64,000 nt of DNA from NCBI RefSeq assembly GCF_030247195.1, contig NC_080671.1:185855725-185919724 (forward strand), read 5' to 3'. This stretch comes from Topomyia yanbarensis. Its lineage: Eukaryota > Arthropoda > Insecta > Diptera > Culicidae. The number at the start of each line of letters is the position of its first letter. The first letter of the stretch is position 1. A model generated the notes under the pieces. The model was not told the origin of the DNA. It was given only the letters and a program-made list of their open reading frames with translations, and did not search any database. Below are positions 24,196-35,114 of this stretch, one piece after another. Position numbers and translations under genes: made by a program.

Positions 24196-24548
24196 TTATT
24201 ATTATTGAGAGGGAAAACCCCGCGGGAGTGGATTTTCAAAAGCTCCTTCTCCCGTAGGCACAAAACCTCTATTTTTTAGGTATCAACATTTAACAAACAA
24301 ACCAAATGATACAATGACTAACACTAAACACTGCTTAAAATAAACACTTCTTAAACTCTATCTTACATAGGTAAAGTATTAACATTAACATAAATAATTG
24401 GTTAACACTATCAGGTTTGGGAAAGGGTGCGCGAAAACAATTTTTTTAAAGAAGTGCGAGACAAATTGAAGTCAAAGACATTGTAACATTGATTGAACAC
24501 TCTACACATGCTACTGACGGGTTCATTTTTGCCATAATTAGTACGAGA
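24196..24548 (-). pseudogene. Jockey/CR1-type retrotransposon, 3' end (separated by insertion)
   Basis: The minus strand reads VSRTNYGKNEPVSSMCRVFN, then a YNVFDFNLSR segment, the C-terminal pattern (RTNYG..EP...FN..DFN.SR) of this group of ORF2 proteins. It is the direct continuation, in the same frame, of the reverse transcriptase at 30236-32524; the two are separated by the palindromic element 24554-30230. The 3' UTR runs to about 24200 with a hairpin-forming CTCCCGCGGG region and an AATAATAATAA tail. Confidence 0.8.
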
Positions 24549-24553
24549 CACTG
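24549..24553. repeat. 5-bp target-site duplication CACTG (left)
   Basis: Matches 30231-30235. Removing the insert and one copy rejoins the retrotransposon frame exactly (...LPV + SRTNYG...), which fixes the insertion borders. Confidence 0.85.
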
Positions 24554-26960
24554 CACAGTGGGCAAAAAGCGACCCCCAGAGGCACTTAATTAGTCGCCGC
24601 GGGATTCCTATCATAATTTATATATGAAAAGTTGCGGAATTTGATAAGAAATCAAACGCACCTAGTTTGGTGCACTGCACGCATCTTTGGCCAGAGCTAG
24701 GGGGGTTTGAGTACCCGGAGAACTCCCGGTATTAGGCAAAAAGTGATTTCCAGAGGCACTAAATTAGTTGCCGCGGGATTTCTATAATAATTTATATATG
24801 AAAAGTTGCGGAATTTGATAAGAAATCAAATGCAACTGGTTTGGTTCACTGCACGCATCTGTGGCCAGAGTCACGGGGGTTTGAGTACCCGGAGTATTCC
24901 GGTATTAGACAAAAAGTGATTCCCAGAGGCACTTAACTGATCGCCGCAGGTTTCCTATCGTAATTTATATATGAAAAGTTGCGGAATTTGATAAGAAATC
25001 AAACGCACCTAGCTTGGTCCACTGCACGCATCTGTGGCCAGAGTCACGGGGGTTTGAGTACCCGGAGTATTCCGGTATTAGACAAAAAGTGATTCCCAGA
25101 GGCACTCAATTAGTCGCCGCGGGATTCCTATCATAATTTATATATGAAAAGTTGCGGAATTTGATAGGAAATCAAACGCACCTAGTTTGGTCCACTGCAC
25201 GCATCTTTGGCCAAAGCTAGGGGGGTTTGAGTACCCGGAGAACTCCCGGTATTAGGCAAAAAGTGATTTCCAGAGGCACTAAATTAGTTGCCGCGGGATT
25301 TCTATAATAATTTATATATGAAAAGTTGCGGAATTTGATAAGAAATCAAACGCACCTAGTTTGGTCCACTGCACGCATCTGTGGCCAGAGTCACGGGGGT
25401 TTGAGTACCCGGAGTATTCCGGTATTAGACAAAAAGTGATTCCCAGAGGCACTCAATTAGTCGCCGCGGGATTTCTATCATAATTTATATATGAAAAGTT
25501 GCGGAATTTGACAAGAAATCAAACGTACCTAGTTTGGTCCACTGCACGCATCTTTGGCCAGAGCTAGGGGGGTTTGAGTACCCGGAGAACTCCCGGTATT
25601 AGGGAAAAAGTGATTTCCAGAGGCACTAAATTAGTTGCCGCGGGATTTCTATAATAATTTATATATGAAAAGTTGCGGAATTTGATAGGAAATCAAATGC
25701 AACTGGTTTGGTCCACTGCACACATCTGTGGCCAGAGTACCCGGAGTATTCCGGTATTAGACAAAATGTGATTCCCAGAGGCACATAACTGATCGCCGCA
25801 GGTTTCCTATCGTAATTTATATATGAAATGTTGCGGAATTTGATAAGAAATCAAACGCAACTGGTTTGGTCCACTGTACACATCTGTGGCTAGAGTCACG
25901 GGGGTTTGAGTACCCGGAGTATTCCGGTATTAGACAAAAAGTGATTCCCAGAGGCACTTAACTGATCGCCGCAGGTTTCCTATCGTAATTTATATATGAA
26001 AAGTTGCGGAATTTGATAAGAAATCAAACGCAACTGGTTTGGTCCACTGCACGCATCTGTGGCCAGAGTCACGGGGGTTTGAGTACCCGGAGTATTCCGG
26101 TATTAGGCAAAATGTGATTCCCAGAGGCACTCAATCAGTCGCCGCCGGATTCCTATTATAATTTATATGTGAAAAGTTGCGGAATTTGATAAGAAATCAA
26201 ATGCAACTGGTTTGGTTCACTGAACGCATCTGTGGCCAGAGTCACGGGGGTTTCAGTACCCGGAGTATTCTGGTATTAGACAAAAAGTGATTCCCAGAGG
26301 CACTTAACTGATCGCCGCAGGTTTCCTATCGTAATTTATATATGAAAAGTTGCTGAATTTGATAAGAAATCAAACGCAACTGGTTTGTTCTACTGCTTGC
26401 ATCTGTGGCCAGAGTCACGGGGGTTTGAGTACCCGGAGTATTCCGGTATTAGACAAAATGTGATTCCCAGAGGCACTTAATTAGTCTCCGCGATATTCCT
26501 ATCATAATTTATACATGAAAAGTTGCGGAATTTGATAAAAAATCAAACGCAATTGGTTTGGTCCACTGCACGCATCTGCGACCAGAGTCACGGGGATTTT
26601 TGTAATCAGAGTATTCCGGTATTAGACCAAAAGTGATTCCTAGAGGCACTCAATTAGTCGCCGCGGGATTTCTATCATAATTTATATATGAAAAGTTGCG
26701 GAATTTGATAAGAAATCAAACGCAATTGGTTCGGTTCATTGCACGCATCTGTGGCCAAAGTCACGAGTGTTTGAGTACCCGGAGTATTCCGGTATTAGAC
26801 AAAATGTGATTCCCAGAGGCACTCAATTTGTCGCCGCGGGATTTATATCATGATTTATATATGAAAAGTTGCGGAATTTGATAAGAAATCTAACGCAACT
26901 GGTTTGGTCCACTGCACACATCTGTGGCCAGAGTCACGGGAATTTTAGTATCCGAAGAAT
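24554..26960 (+). repeat. 173-bp tandem repeat, left arm (14 units)
   Basis: The landmark TTTATATATGAAAAGTTGCGG recurs every 173-174 bp (near 24619, 24792, 24965, 25139 and so on to 26855). Each unit also contains GTATTAGACAAAAAGTGATT, CCCAGAGGCAC, a CGCCGCGGG motif, TCCACTGCACGCATCTGTGG and TTTGAGTACCCGG. At least two unit variants alternate: TCACGGGGGTTTGAG/AGTATTCCGG and CTAGGGGGGTTTGAG/AACTCCCGG. Confidence 0.95.
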
Positions 26961-28329
26961 TTCTGGTATTAGAGTAAAGTAGTATAACTGCTAAAATATA
27001 CGACTTTGTTCGTTTTTATTTCAGTTTCTAGGTGTTAACAATCTTGGTGAAAAACAATCTAAATTTTGAGTAATTTAATTTCTTTTCCGATAGTACCGTA
27101 ACCCGGGGTGACATTGATCACTTTTCGAAGTAATCATTACATATACATTTTTTCAAGTTTAATATTTTTAAACCATGTACTTATGTACGAAGTACATGAT
27201 TGGATGGTTTCACCTGAAATTCTCTGCTTACTACTATTTTTTCAAAAAACCTTAAAATTTGAAGTCCGTTTTCATATTCCGGGGTGGCTTTGATAACCTG
27301 TATATTCACCCACATTAAGTTCTTGATGTCAATGTTTTTCATTCAAATGTTTGTTTAAACTAATTTTAAATCGATACCCATTGTTAAATAGATGTTAATT
27401 GGCATTGTATACAGCATTTCACTATACTGTAAAATTCAAATGACCAAAATTCGTGTAAATCGGGTCTAACTAGAATAAAAGTATCTAAAAACTTATTTAA
27501 CTGCTAAATTTGTTTTATTTCAGCGGTTTATCAATTAACAAAGATTTTCATCCATTTTAACATATTGGAGTATTGCACATAAAAAAATTTGAGAATTTTA
27601 GCTTGAAATAATTTGAAATAGTTGCTAACTAGTTTTACAAAACATTTTTCTAAAATTAAGCAAGCTCTCAAAAATCGATTTGGCACATCCGATACCAAAG
27701 AAAAATAAAAACTCGTTTGGAATCTACTATTCTAGCTAAAATCTAAGATTTATTTGTTGTATAAAAAATAGATGCTTTTAGAAGCTTCGTCAAAATAAGA
27801 TAAAGTAAAAGTTAAGATTTTTGCATACTTTGTACTAATAAATCGAATAATGTACTCAAAAAGTATAATAAATCACTACTTTATAGTAACACTCATTACA
27901 AATTTGAATGATTAGGTAGACTATTCTAGCCAAATATGTAATCTACGAAAAAAGTTTCGAGTGATCAAAATCACCCCGACGATCAATGTCACGTTATTAT
28001 AATTACCGAAGCGTGATGTCTATAATATAATATGGCTTCATTTTCAGAAAAAAAAATAGCCAAAAATTTTTTTCTGAGACACCTTTATGTGTAAAAACTT
28101 TACTACTGCCCTCATGGAAAATAGCAGCGAAAAAATACTTTTTTATTGAATTCTATCGGAAAAGAAATCAACTTACTCCAAATTTAGTTCATTCCTCACG
28201 AAGATACCCAAATACACTACACTCTCCTATTACCACACTCCCCTAAATTCCATAAATAACATCCCCAAAACTAAAATGAAAACGAATAAAGTCGAATATT
28301 TTGGCAGTTTTACTACTTTACCCTAATAC
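26961..28329. repeat. Centre of the palindromic element, with a nested inverted pair
   Basis: The outermost parts are still inverted copies (GTATTAGAGTAAAGTAGTA near 26969 and its complement near 28310; ACGACTTTGTTCG/CGAATAAAGTCG). Inside, CCCGGGGTGACATTGATCAC at 27102 faces GTGATCAAAATCACCCCG at 27961, suggesting a second, older MITE in the centre. No credible coding sequence. Confidence 0.65.
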
Positions 28330-30230
28330 CAGGAATTCTTCAGATACTAAAACCCCTTTGACTCTGGTCACAGATGCGTGCAGTGGATCAGTTGCGTTAG
28401 ATTTCTTATCAAATTCCGTAACTTTTCATATATAAATCATAATAGGAATCCCGCGGCAACTAATTGAGTGCCTCTGGGAATCACTTTTTGTCTAATACCG
28501 GAATACTCCGGGTACTCACACACTCGTAACTTTGGCCACAGATGCGTGCAGTGGACCAAACCAATTGCGTTTGATTTCTTATCAAATTCCGCAACTTTTC
28601 ATTTATAATGTATGATAGGAATCCCGCGACGACTAATTAAGTGCCTCTGGGAATCACTTTTTATCTAATACCGGAATACTCCGGGTACTCAATCCCTCGT
28701 GACTCTGGCCACAGATGCGTGCAGTAGACCAAACCAATTGCGTTTGATTTCTTATCAAATTCCGCAACTTTTTATATATAAATTATGATAGAAATCCCGC
28801 GGCGACTAATTGAGTGCCTCTGGGAATCACTTTTTGTCTAATACCGGAATACTCCGGGTACTCAAACCCCCGTGACTCTGGCCACAGATGCAAGCAGTAG
28901 AACAAACCAGTTGCGTTTGATTTCTTATCAAATTCCGCAACTTTTCATATATAAATTACGATAGGAAACCTGCGGCGATCAGTTAAGTGCCTCTGGGAAT
29001 CACTTTTTGTCTAATACCGGAATACTCCGGGTACTCAAACCCCCGTGACTCTGGCCACAGATGCGTGCAGTGGACCAAACTAGGTGCGTTTGATTTCTTA
29101 TCAAATTCCGCAACTTTTCATATATAAATTACGATAGGAAACCTGCGGCGATCAGTTAAGTGCCTCTGGGAATCACTTTTTGTCTAATACCGGAATACTC
29201 CGGGTACTCAAACCCCCGTGACTATGGCCACAGATGCGTGCAGTGGACCAAACCAGTTGCATTTGATTTCTTATCAAATTCCGCAACTTTTCACATATAA
29301 ATTATAATAGGAATCCGGCGGCGACTGATTGAGTGCCTCTGGGAATCACTTTTTGTCTAATACCGGAATACTCCGGGTACTCAAACCCCCGTGACTCTGG
29401 CCACAGATGCGTGCAGTGGACCAAACCAGTTGCATTTGATTTCTTATTAAATTCCGCAACTTTTCATATATAAATTCGTATAGAAATCCCTAAGCAACTA
29501 ATTTAGTGCCGCTGGAAATCACTTTTTGCCTAATACCGGGAGTTCTCCGGGTACTCAAACCCCCCTAGCTCTGGCCAAAGATGCGTGCAGTAGACCAAAC
29601 TAGGTGCGTTTGATTTCTTATAAAATTCCGCAACTTTTCAAATATATACTATGATAGGAATCCCGCGGCGACTAATTGAGTGCCTCTGGGAATCACTTTT
29701 TGTCTAATACCGGAATACTCCGGGTACTCAAACCCCCGTGACTCTGGCCACAGATGCGTGCAGTGGACCAAACCAGTTGCATTTGATTTCTTATCAAATT
29801 CCGCAACTTTTCATATATAAATTATGATACGAAACCTGTGGCGATCAGTTAAGTGCCTGTGAGAATCATTTTTCTCTAATATCGGAATACTCCGGGTACT
29901 CAAACCCCCGTAACTCTGGCCACAGATGCGTGCAGTGGACCAAACCAGTTGCATTTGATTTCCTATCAAATTCCGCAACTTTTCATATATAAATTATTAT
30001 AGAAATCCCGCGGCAACTAATTGAGTGCCTCTGGAAATCACTTTTTGCCTAATACCGGGAGTTCTCCGGGTACTCAAACCCCCCTAGCTCTGGCCACAGA
30101 TGCGTGCAGTGGACCAAACTAGGTGCGTTTGATTTCTTATCAAATTCCGCAACTTTTCATATATAAATTATGATAGGAATCCCGCGGCGACTAATTAAGT
30201 GCCTCTGGGGGTCGCTTTTTGCCCACTGTG
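28330..30230 (-). repeat. 173-bp tandem repeat, right arm (11 units, inverted)
   Basis: Reverse-complement copies of the left-arm unit: the landmark CCGCAACTTTTCATATATAA recurs at about 173-bp steps from 28412 to 30148. It begins at the outside with the terminal sequence ending GCCCACTGTG at 30230. Confidence 0.95.
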
Positions 30231-30235
30231 CACTG
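30231..30235. repeat. 5-bp target-site duplication CACTG (right)
   Basis: Partner of 24549-24553. Confidence 0.85.
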
Positions 30236-32524
30236 GAAGACGGACAAAAGAGTAGGAACGAAGGTTTCGGAGGCGAATATCATTGTTGAGAAGACGGAGT
30301 AAATCAGGGCAGTCAATGCGAGACAATAACAGACCAGAGACAAAAGACCCTTTGGCCACATTGCGGCGCAAAGACAGTGTTTCAAGACCAATGAGGTTGC
30401 AACGATCTTCGTATCTGGGCAGATTGTAGGGATCGCTCCAAGGCAGGTGGCGCAGCGCAAAACGCACAGATTTACGCTCAATACTCTCGATGCGTTGAAT
30501 GCTGTTCTTATAGAAAGGAGCCCAAACAACGGCGGCGTATTCCAGTGTGGAACGAACGAGCGAGCAGTACAACGTTTTTAAGCACTGTACGTTAGTGAAA
30601 TGCTTAGTAACCCTAAAAATAACTCCTAGATTACGCGAAGCCTTAGACGAGATAAAAGCAATGTGATCCTTAAATGTAAGTTTTGAATCCAAAAGAACCA
30701 CTAAATCTTTCACTGTAGTTTCTCTTTTTAATTTGTTTTGCAAGATAGTGTAGTCGAATGTTACGATGGAGCGTTTTCGTGCAAACGTAATCACAGAACA
30801 CTTCGAGGCATTCAAAACCATCCTGTTAATCATGCACCAATTAGCGAAAATGTCTAACTGAGATTGCAAAAACAAAGCATCAGAGTAACTTTTAACTATA
30901 TGGAATAACTTATAATCATCGGCATAAGACACCTTGAAGCACTTAATCAATGAATCCAGATCGTTTATGTATAGAAGGAAAATATAAGGACCGATATGGC
31001 TGCCTTGAGGTACGCCGGACGTTACGTCGAAGGATGAGGATAAATGATTCCCGATTTTAATAGACATTTTACGGCCTGACAAGTAAGATCGAAACCATTC
31101 CAAAAAACTGCCGCAGAAACCGAGACGTTCCAGTTTCGCAATCGTAATTTGATGGTTGATTTTATTGAAGGCGGCCGACAGATCGGTGTATATTGCATCA
31201 GCCTGCAATCGATCCTGTAGCGAGCGAGCGATAAATGTGGTGTAGGCTACTAAATTAGTGCAAGTAGATCGCCTGGGAATGAAACCGTGTTGAGTTTCTG
31301 AGATGTAGCTAGAACAACAATGTGTCAAAAACTCGAGAACGATGAGCTCCAATAATTTCGATAGTGCACATAAAGATGCGATTCCTCGGTAATTGGGAAC
31401 TTCGCTTTTGGATCCTTTTTTATAAACCGGAAAAACGTAAGATGATTTCCAGATGGTAGGAAACACTCCGGAACTTAACGATATATTGAAAACGACGGAC
31501 AGAGGTAGGCAAAGCGACGACGAGCATTTTTTAATGATAGATGATGGGATTCCGTCAGGTCCAGGAGTGTTAGAATACTTGAGTTTTGTGCAAGCTTTTT
31601 GTACAATATCGGAAGATATCGTGAAATGAGGTCCAATACTAGTCCTACGGGGAATGTTGTCGGCTGCTGCGGAGACTTGTTGATTATTAAGAGTATCATT
31701 GGTAAAAACACAGCTGAATTGTTGGCGAAATAACTCACAGATGTCCGGCAATGAAGTCGCTTCTAAATCACCCACCCAGCGACATAGAAGTGGGTAAACC
31801 TGACTCACGCCTCTGTTCATTAACGTAATTCCAAAACTTTTTTGGATTGTTACGAAGGTGGCTCTGAATACGATGAAGGTAGGAATTGAAGAGAGACTTA
31901 TTAAGTCTCTTGTAACAATGATTTAAGAAGATTCGGATTCTTTAGCATATCGGTTCGGTATTTCGAAAACTTTTTTAGAGCTGACCTTTTGGCCGATTTA
32001 AACTTTTTTAGTGTACGATTCGACCATGGAGGATATTCACAGCCATGATTGAGTTTTTTAGGAGTAAACTGGTCGATAGCATAAATCAGTACGTTCGAAA
32101 CAATTTCAGCCGCTGCGTTTGCATCAGATTGTGGCAAGATTTCATTCCAATTGATACGAGACAAGAAAAGGTGCATTCCTCGAAAATCTGTCTTGCGATA
32201 GGCATTAGTCAGTTTCTCAGTGGTATCTTCGAATGTACAAGGTACACATTTTCGGAGAAAACAATGAAGAGCAGGGTGGTGTTGGCATAGTTTAACGAGA
32301 GGAGCTGGAGCACGACAAACGGCAAAGTGATCGGAGAGCTCCTGGCTTCCAAAGCAAAGATCCAAAATACAGTTGTTGTCATTATTGACGTCAAATAGTT
32401 GAACTAGCCCCGCGGTGCTGTAACCGTCGAGTAGCTGAGTGATACACGTGTTAGTTGATGAGTGTGATGAGTCTGGATACAAAAATGATGTATTATTGCG
32501 AACCCAATTAATGCCGCTAAAGTT
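30236..32524 (-). pseudogene. Jockey/CR1-type ORF2: endonuclease end and reverse transcriptase
   Basis: A long open stretch (start of frame near 31820) contains the RT blocks TPGPDGIPSSII, NYRGIASLCALSKLLE, QHGFIPRRST, TDLSAAFNKINHQ, GVPQGSHIGPYIFLLYINDL and the catalytic YADD about 297 codons in, then a SKLTFKDH and LEYAAVVWAP region. Upstream, 31901-32524 encodes the endonuclease end (NFSGINWVRN, ILDLCF, SDHFAV) and the linker. A 4-bp GGGT duplication near 31770 and another indel near 31905 shift the frame, so it is inactive. Its C-terminus is the separate piece at 24196-24548 and its upstream part is displaced beyond 36006 by a second insertion. Confidence 0.88.
32510..32524. repeat. 15-bp direct repeat (target duplication), left copy
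   Basis: AATGCCGCTAAAGTT, identical to 35992-36006. It lies inside the endonuclease reading frame of the Jockey/CR1-type element. Confidence 0.8.
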
Positions 32525-32638
32525 TTGCCTTTCTCAATAGAAAGGTATTGCAATTGCTCTGAAAACCGACTTTTTAACGGAGGCCCGGAGGGCCGAGTGA
32601 CATATACCATTCGATTCAGTTCGTCGAGTTCGGCAAAT

Positions 32639-32703
32639 GTCTGTGTGTGTGTATGTATGTGTGTGTGTATGTATGTGTGTGTATGTGCGTCTGTGTGTGT
32701 GTA
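32639..32703. repeat. GT-rich microsatellite (unit 1)
   Basis: CTGTGTGTGTGTATGTATGT-type sequence; its counterpart in unit 2 is at 33845-33898 and is shorter. Confidence 0.9.
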
Positions 32704-33844
32704 CGCGAACACAATCTCACTCACTTTTCTCAGAGATGGATGAACCGATTTTTACAAACTTAGTCCCAAATGAAAGGTGCAACGTTCCCATAGGCTGCTA
32801 TTGAATTTCTAATGGATCCGACTTCCGGTTCCGGAATTACAGGGTGATGAGTACGATCACGCAGAAAACGTCGATTTTAAGAAATTCTGCAATGAATGTA
32901 TAATGGTGAAAATTTTTCCAAAATGTGACCACAACTGCTTCGATTTGTAGTACTAGGTCATTAACAGCCATTCAAAGTCTCTTTGGTCACATTGGCCACC
33001 ATCATCGGTTCCGGAAGCCCCGGCGGAAGTATCCAAATTCAGAGTAACAGTCACATCGGTTTCTCGGAGGTGGCTAGACCGAATCAACCAAACTTAGTCT
33101 CAAATGAAAGATGTTGCGTCCCCGTAAATGGCTATTAAATTTTATCCCCAACCGACTTCCGGTTCCGGAGTTACGGGTTGTGGCGTGCGATCACATAGCA
33201 AATTGTGATTCAAACCGATACCCCGATGGAAGCAAAAAAGGTAAAAATTTCGCTAAAATGTCTCTCAAATACCTTAACTTCGCAGTTCTAGGTCACCGAC
33301 GGCCAAACAAACTTTCGTTGACTACATTGACCACCATAGACGGTTCCGGAAGTGCCCGGGAAAAGCGGCCATCTTTCAAAATTTACGAACTCACATCAGT
33401 TTCCCTGAAATGGTTGGGCCGATTTTCACAAACTTAGTCCCAAATGATAGCTATATTATCCCCACAGATGTCTATAAAATTTCGTACGGATCGCTTATAT
33501 GGGGCCGGAAATATAGACTAAATCGTCCGGTCATATATGAAATTCCCATATAAACCGGAACTCAATTTTTTTTTTTCAAAGGGGGGACCCCATGAAATTT
33601 CAGAAATCGAATTCGTATTTTTGATGCCAAACATCTTTAAAATGCATGAAACGTCGAGATTTTATGTTATCTCGAAATTTTTTTTTTTATAAAAATCGAC
33701 TTTTTGGGACTTTGCCGATTTCGCACCTTTTTGCCTTTCTCAATAGAAAGGTATTGCAATTGCTCTGAAAACCGACCTTTTAACGGAGGCCCGGAGGGCC
33801 GAGTGACATATACCATTCGATTCAGTTCGTCGAGTTCGGCAAAT

Positions 33845-33898
33845 GTCTGTGTGTGTGTATGTATGTATGTGTGTGTATGTGCGTCTGTGTGTGTGTAC
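33845..33898. repeat. GT-rich microsatellite (unit 2)
   Basis: Shorter allele-like counterpart of the microsatellite in unit 1. Confidence 0.9.
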
Positions 33899-35114
33899 GC
33901 GAACACAATCTCACTCACTTTTCTCAGAGATGGATGAACCAATTTTTACAAACTTAGTCCCAAATGAAAGGTGCAACGTTCCCATAGGCTGCTATTGAAT
34001 TTCTAATGGATCCGACTTCCGGTTCCGGAATTACAGGGTGATGAGTACGATCACGCAGAAAATGTCGATTTTAAGAAATTCTGCAATGAATGTATAATAG
34101 TGAAAATTTTTCCAAAATGTGACCACAACTGCTTCGATTTGTAGTACTAGGTCATTAACAGCCATTGAAAGTCTCTTTGGTCACATTGGCCACCATCATC
34201 GGTTCCGGAAGCCCCGGCGGAAGTATCCAAATTCAGACTAACAATCACATCGGTTTCTCGGAGATGGCTAGACCGAATCAACCAAACTTAGTTTCAAATG
34301 AAAGATGTTGCGTCCCCGTAAATGGCTATTAAATTTTATCCCCAACCGACTTCCGGTTCCGGAGTTACGGGTTGTGGCGTGCGATCACATAGCAAATTGT
34401 GATTCAAACCGATACTCCGATGGAAGCAAAAAAGGTAAAAATTTCGCTAAAATGTTCTCAAATAACTTAACTTTGCAGTTCTAGGTCACCGACGGCCAAA
34501 CAAACTTTCGTTGACTACATTGACCACCATAGATGGTTCCGGAAGTGCCCGGGAAAAGCGGCCATCTTTCAAAATTTACAAACTCACATCAGTTTCCCGA
34601 AATGGTTGGGCCGATTTTCACAAACTTAGTCCCAAATGATAGCTATAACATCCCCATAGATGTACATATATAAAATTTCGTACGGATCGCTTATATGGGT
34701 CCGGAAATATAGACTAAATCGTTCGGTCACATATGAAATTCCCATATAAGTCGGAACTCTAATTTTTTTCAAAAAATTTCAGAAATCGAATTCGTATTTT
34801 TGATGCCAAACATCTTTAAAATGCAAGAAACGTCGAGATTTTATGTTATCTCGAAAAAATTTTATTTATGAAAATCGACTTTTTGGGACTTTGCCGATTT
34901 CGCACCTTTTTTCAGTTCAATATTACCGTGGCTGTTTTTTCTTTTACAAAATTTTAGAACTCGAATAATGATTTATTTTCCTGTATATGGTTGTCATGTG
35001 ATGTGTAATAATAAAATGTAATATATGCATTTAAAAGTTTTTAATGAATATAAACAACGCACACATTCTCGTGATTCATGATTGAGAAAGGCACAATTGC
35101 ACCGCTAGGTGGAT

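Larger units (their letters stand above)
24554..30230. mobile_element. 5.7-kb palindromic satellite transposon, Transib-like ends
   Basis: The ends are perfect inverted repeats beginning CACAGTGGGCAAAAAGCGAC; the inverted similarity continues through both arms. The insertion is flanked by the 5-bp duplication CACTG and interrupts a retrotransposon ORF, which is restored by its removal. The left arm (24554-26960) has 14 copies and the right arm (28330-30230) 11 inverted copies of a 173-174-bp unit. The centre is AT-rich and encodes nothing longer than 61 codons. A 5-bp duplication with CACWRTG-like ends is the mark of Transib, the superfamily related to RAG1; assignment rests on those features alone, since no transposase is present. 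Confidence 0.85.
32525..35110. mobile_element. Tandemly duplicated 1.2-kb repeat with unique 200-bp tail
   Basis: Two units, 32525-33730 and 33731-34914, share a 1,206-bp period and differ by scattered substitutions and small indels. Each begins TTTTGCCTTTCTCAATAGAA, passes CGGAGGCCCGGAGGGCCGAG and a GT-rich microsatellite, contains repeated ACTTCCGGTTCCGG phrases, and ends GGGACTTTGCCGATTTCGCACC. The tail (34915-35110) ends GATTGAGAAAGGCACAATTG and CACCGCTAGGTGG, so the two outer ends share TGCCTTTCTCAAT in inverted orientation. No ORF is convincing. The family is not identified. Confidence 0.8.

Noticed and set aside
24600..30200. CRISPR-like regular spacing of repeats
   Set aside because: The unit is 173 bp with no distinct spacers, in a eukaryotic context and in two inverted arms; it is a satellite inside a transposon.
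24554..30230. Assignment of the palindromic element to hAT because of CAGTGGGC near its ends
   Set aside because: The 8 bases outside CAGTGGGC do not match on the two sides (ACACTGCA and TGCACTGG), whereas CACTG outside CACAGTG does and restores the interrupted reading frame.
32404..33942. ORFs with VCVCVCMYVC or HTHTHIHTHT runs
   Set aside because: Translations of GT microsatellites in the duplicated 1.2-kb repeat.
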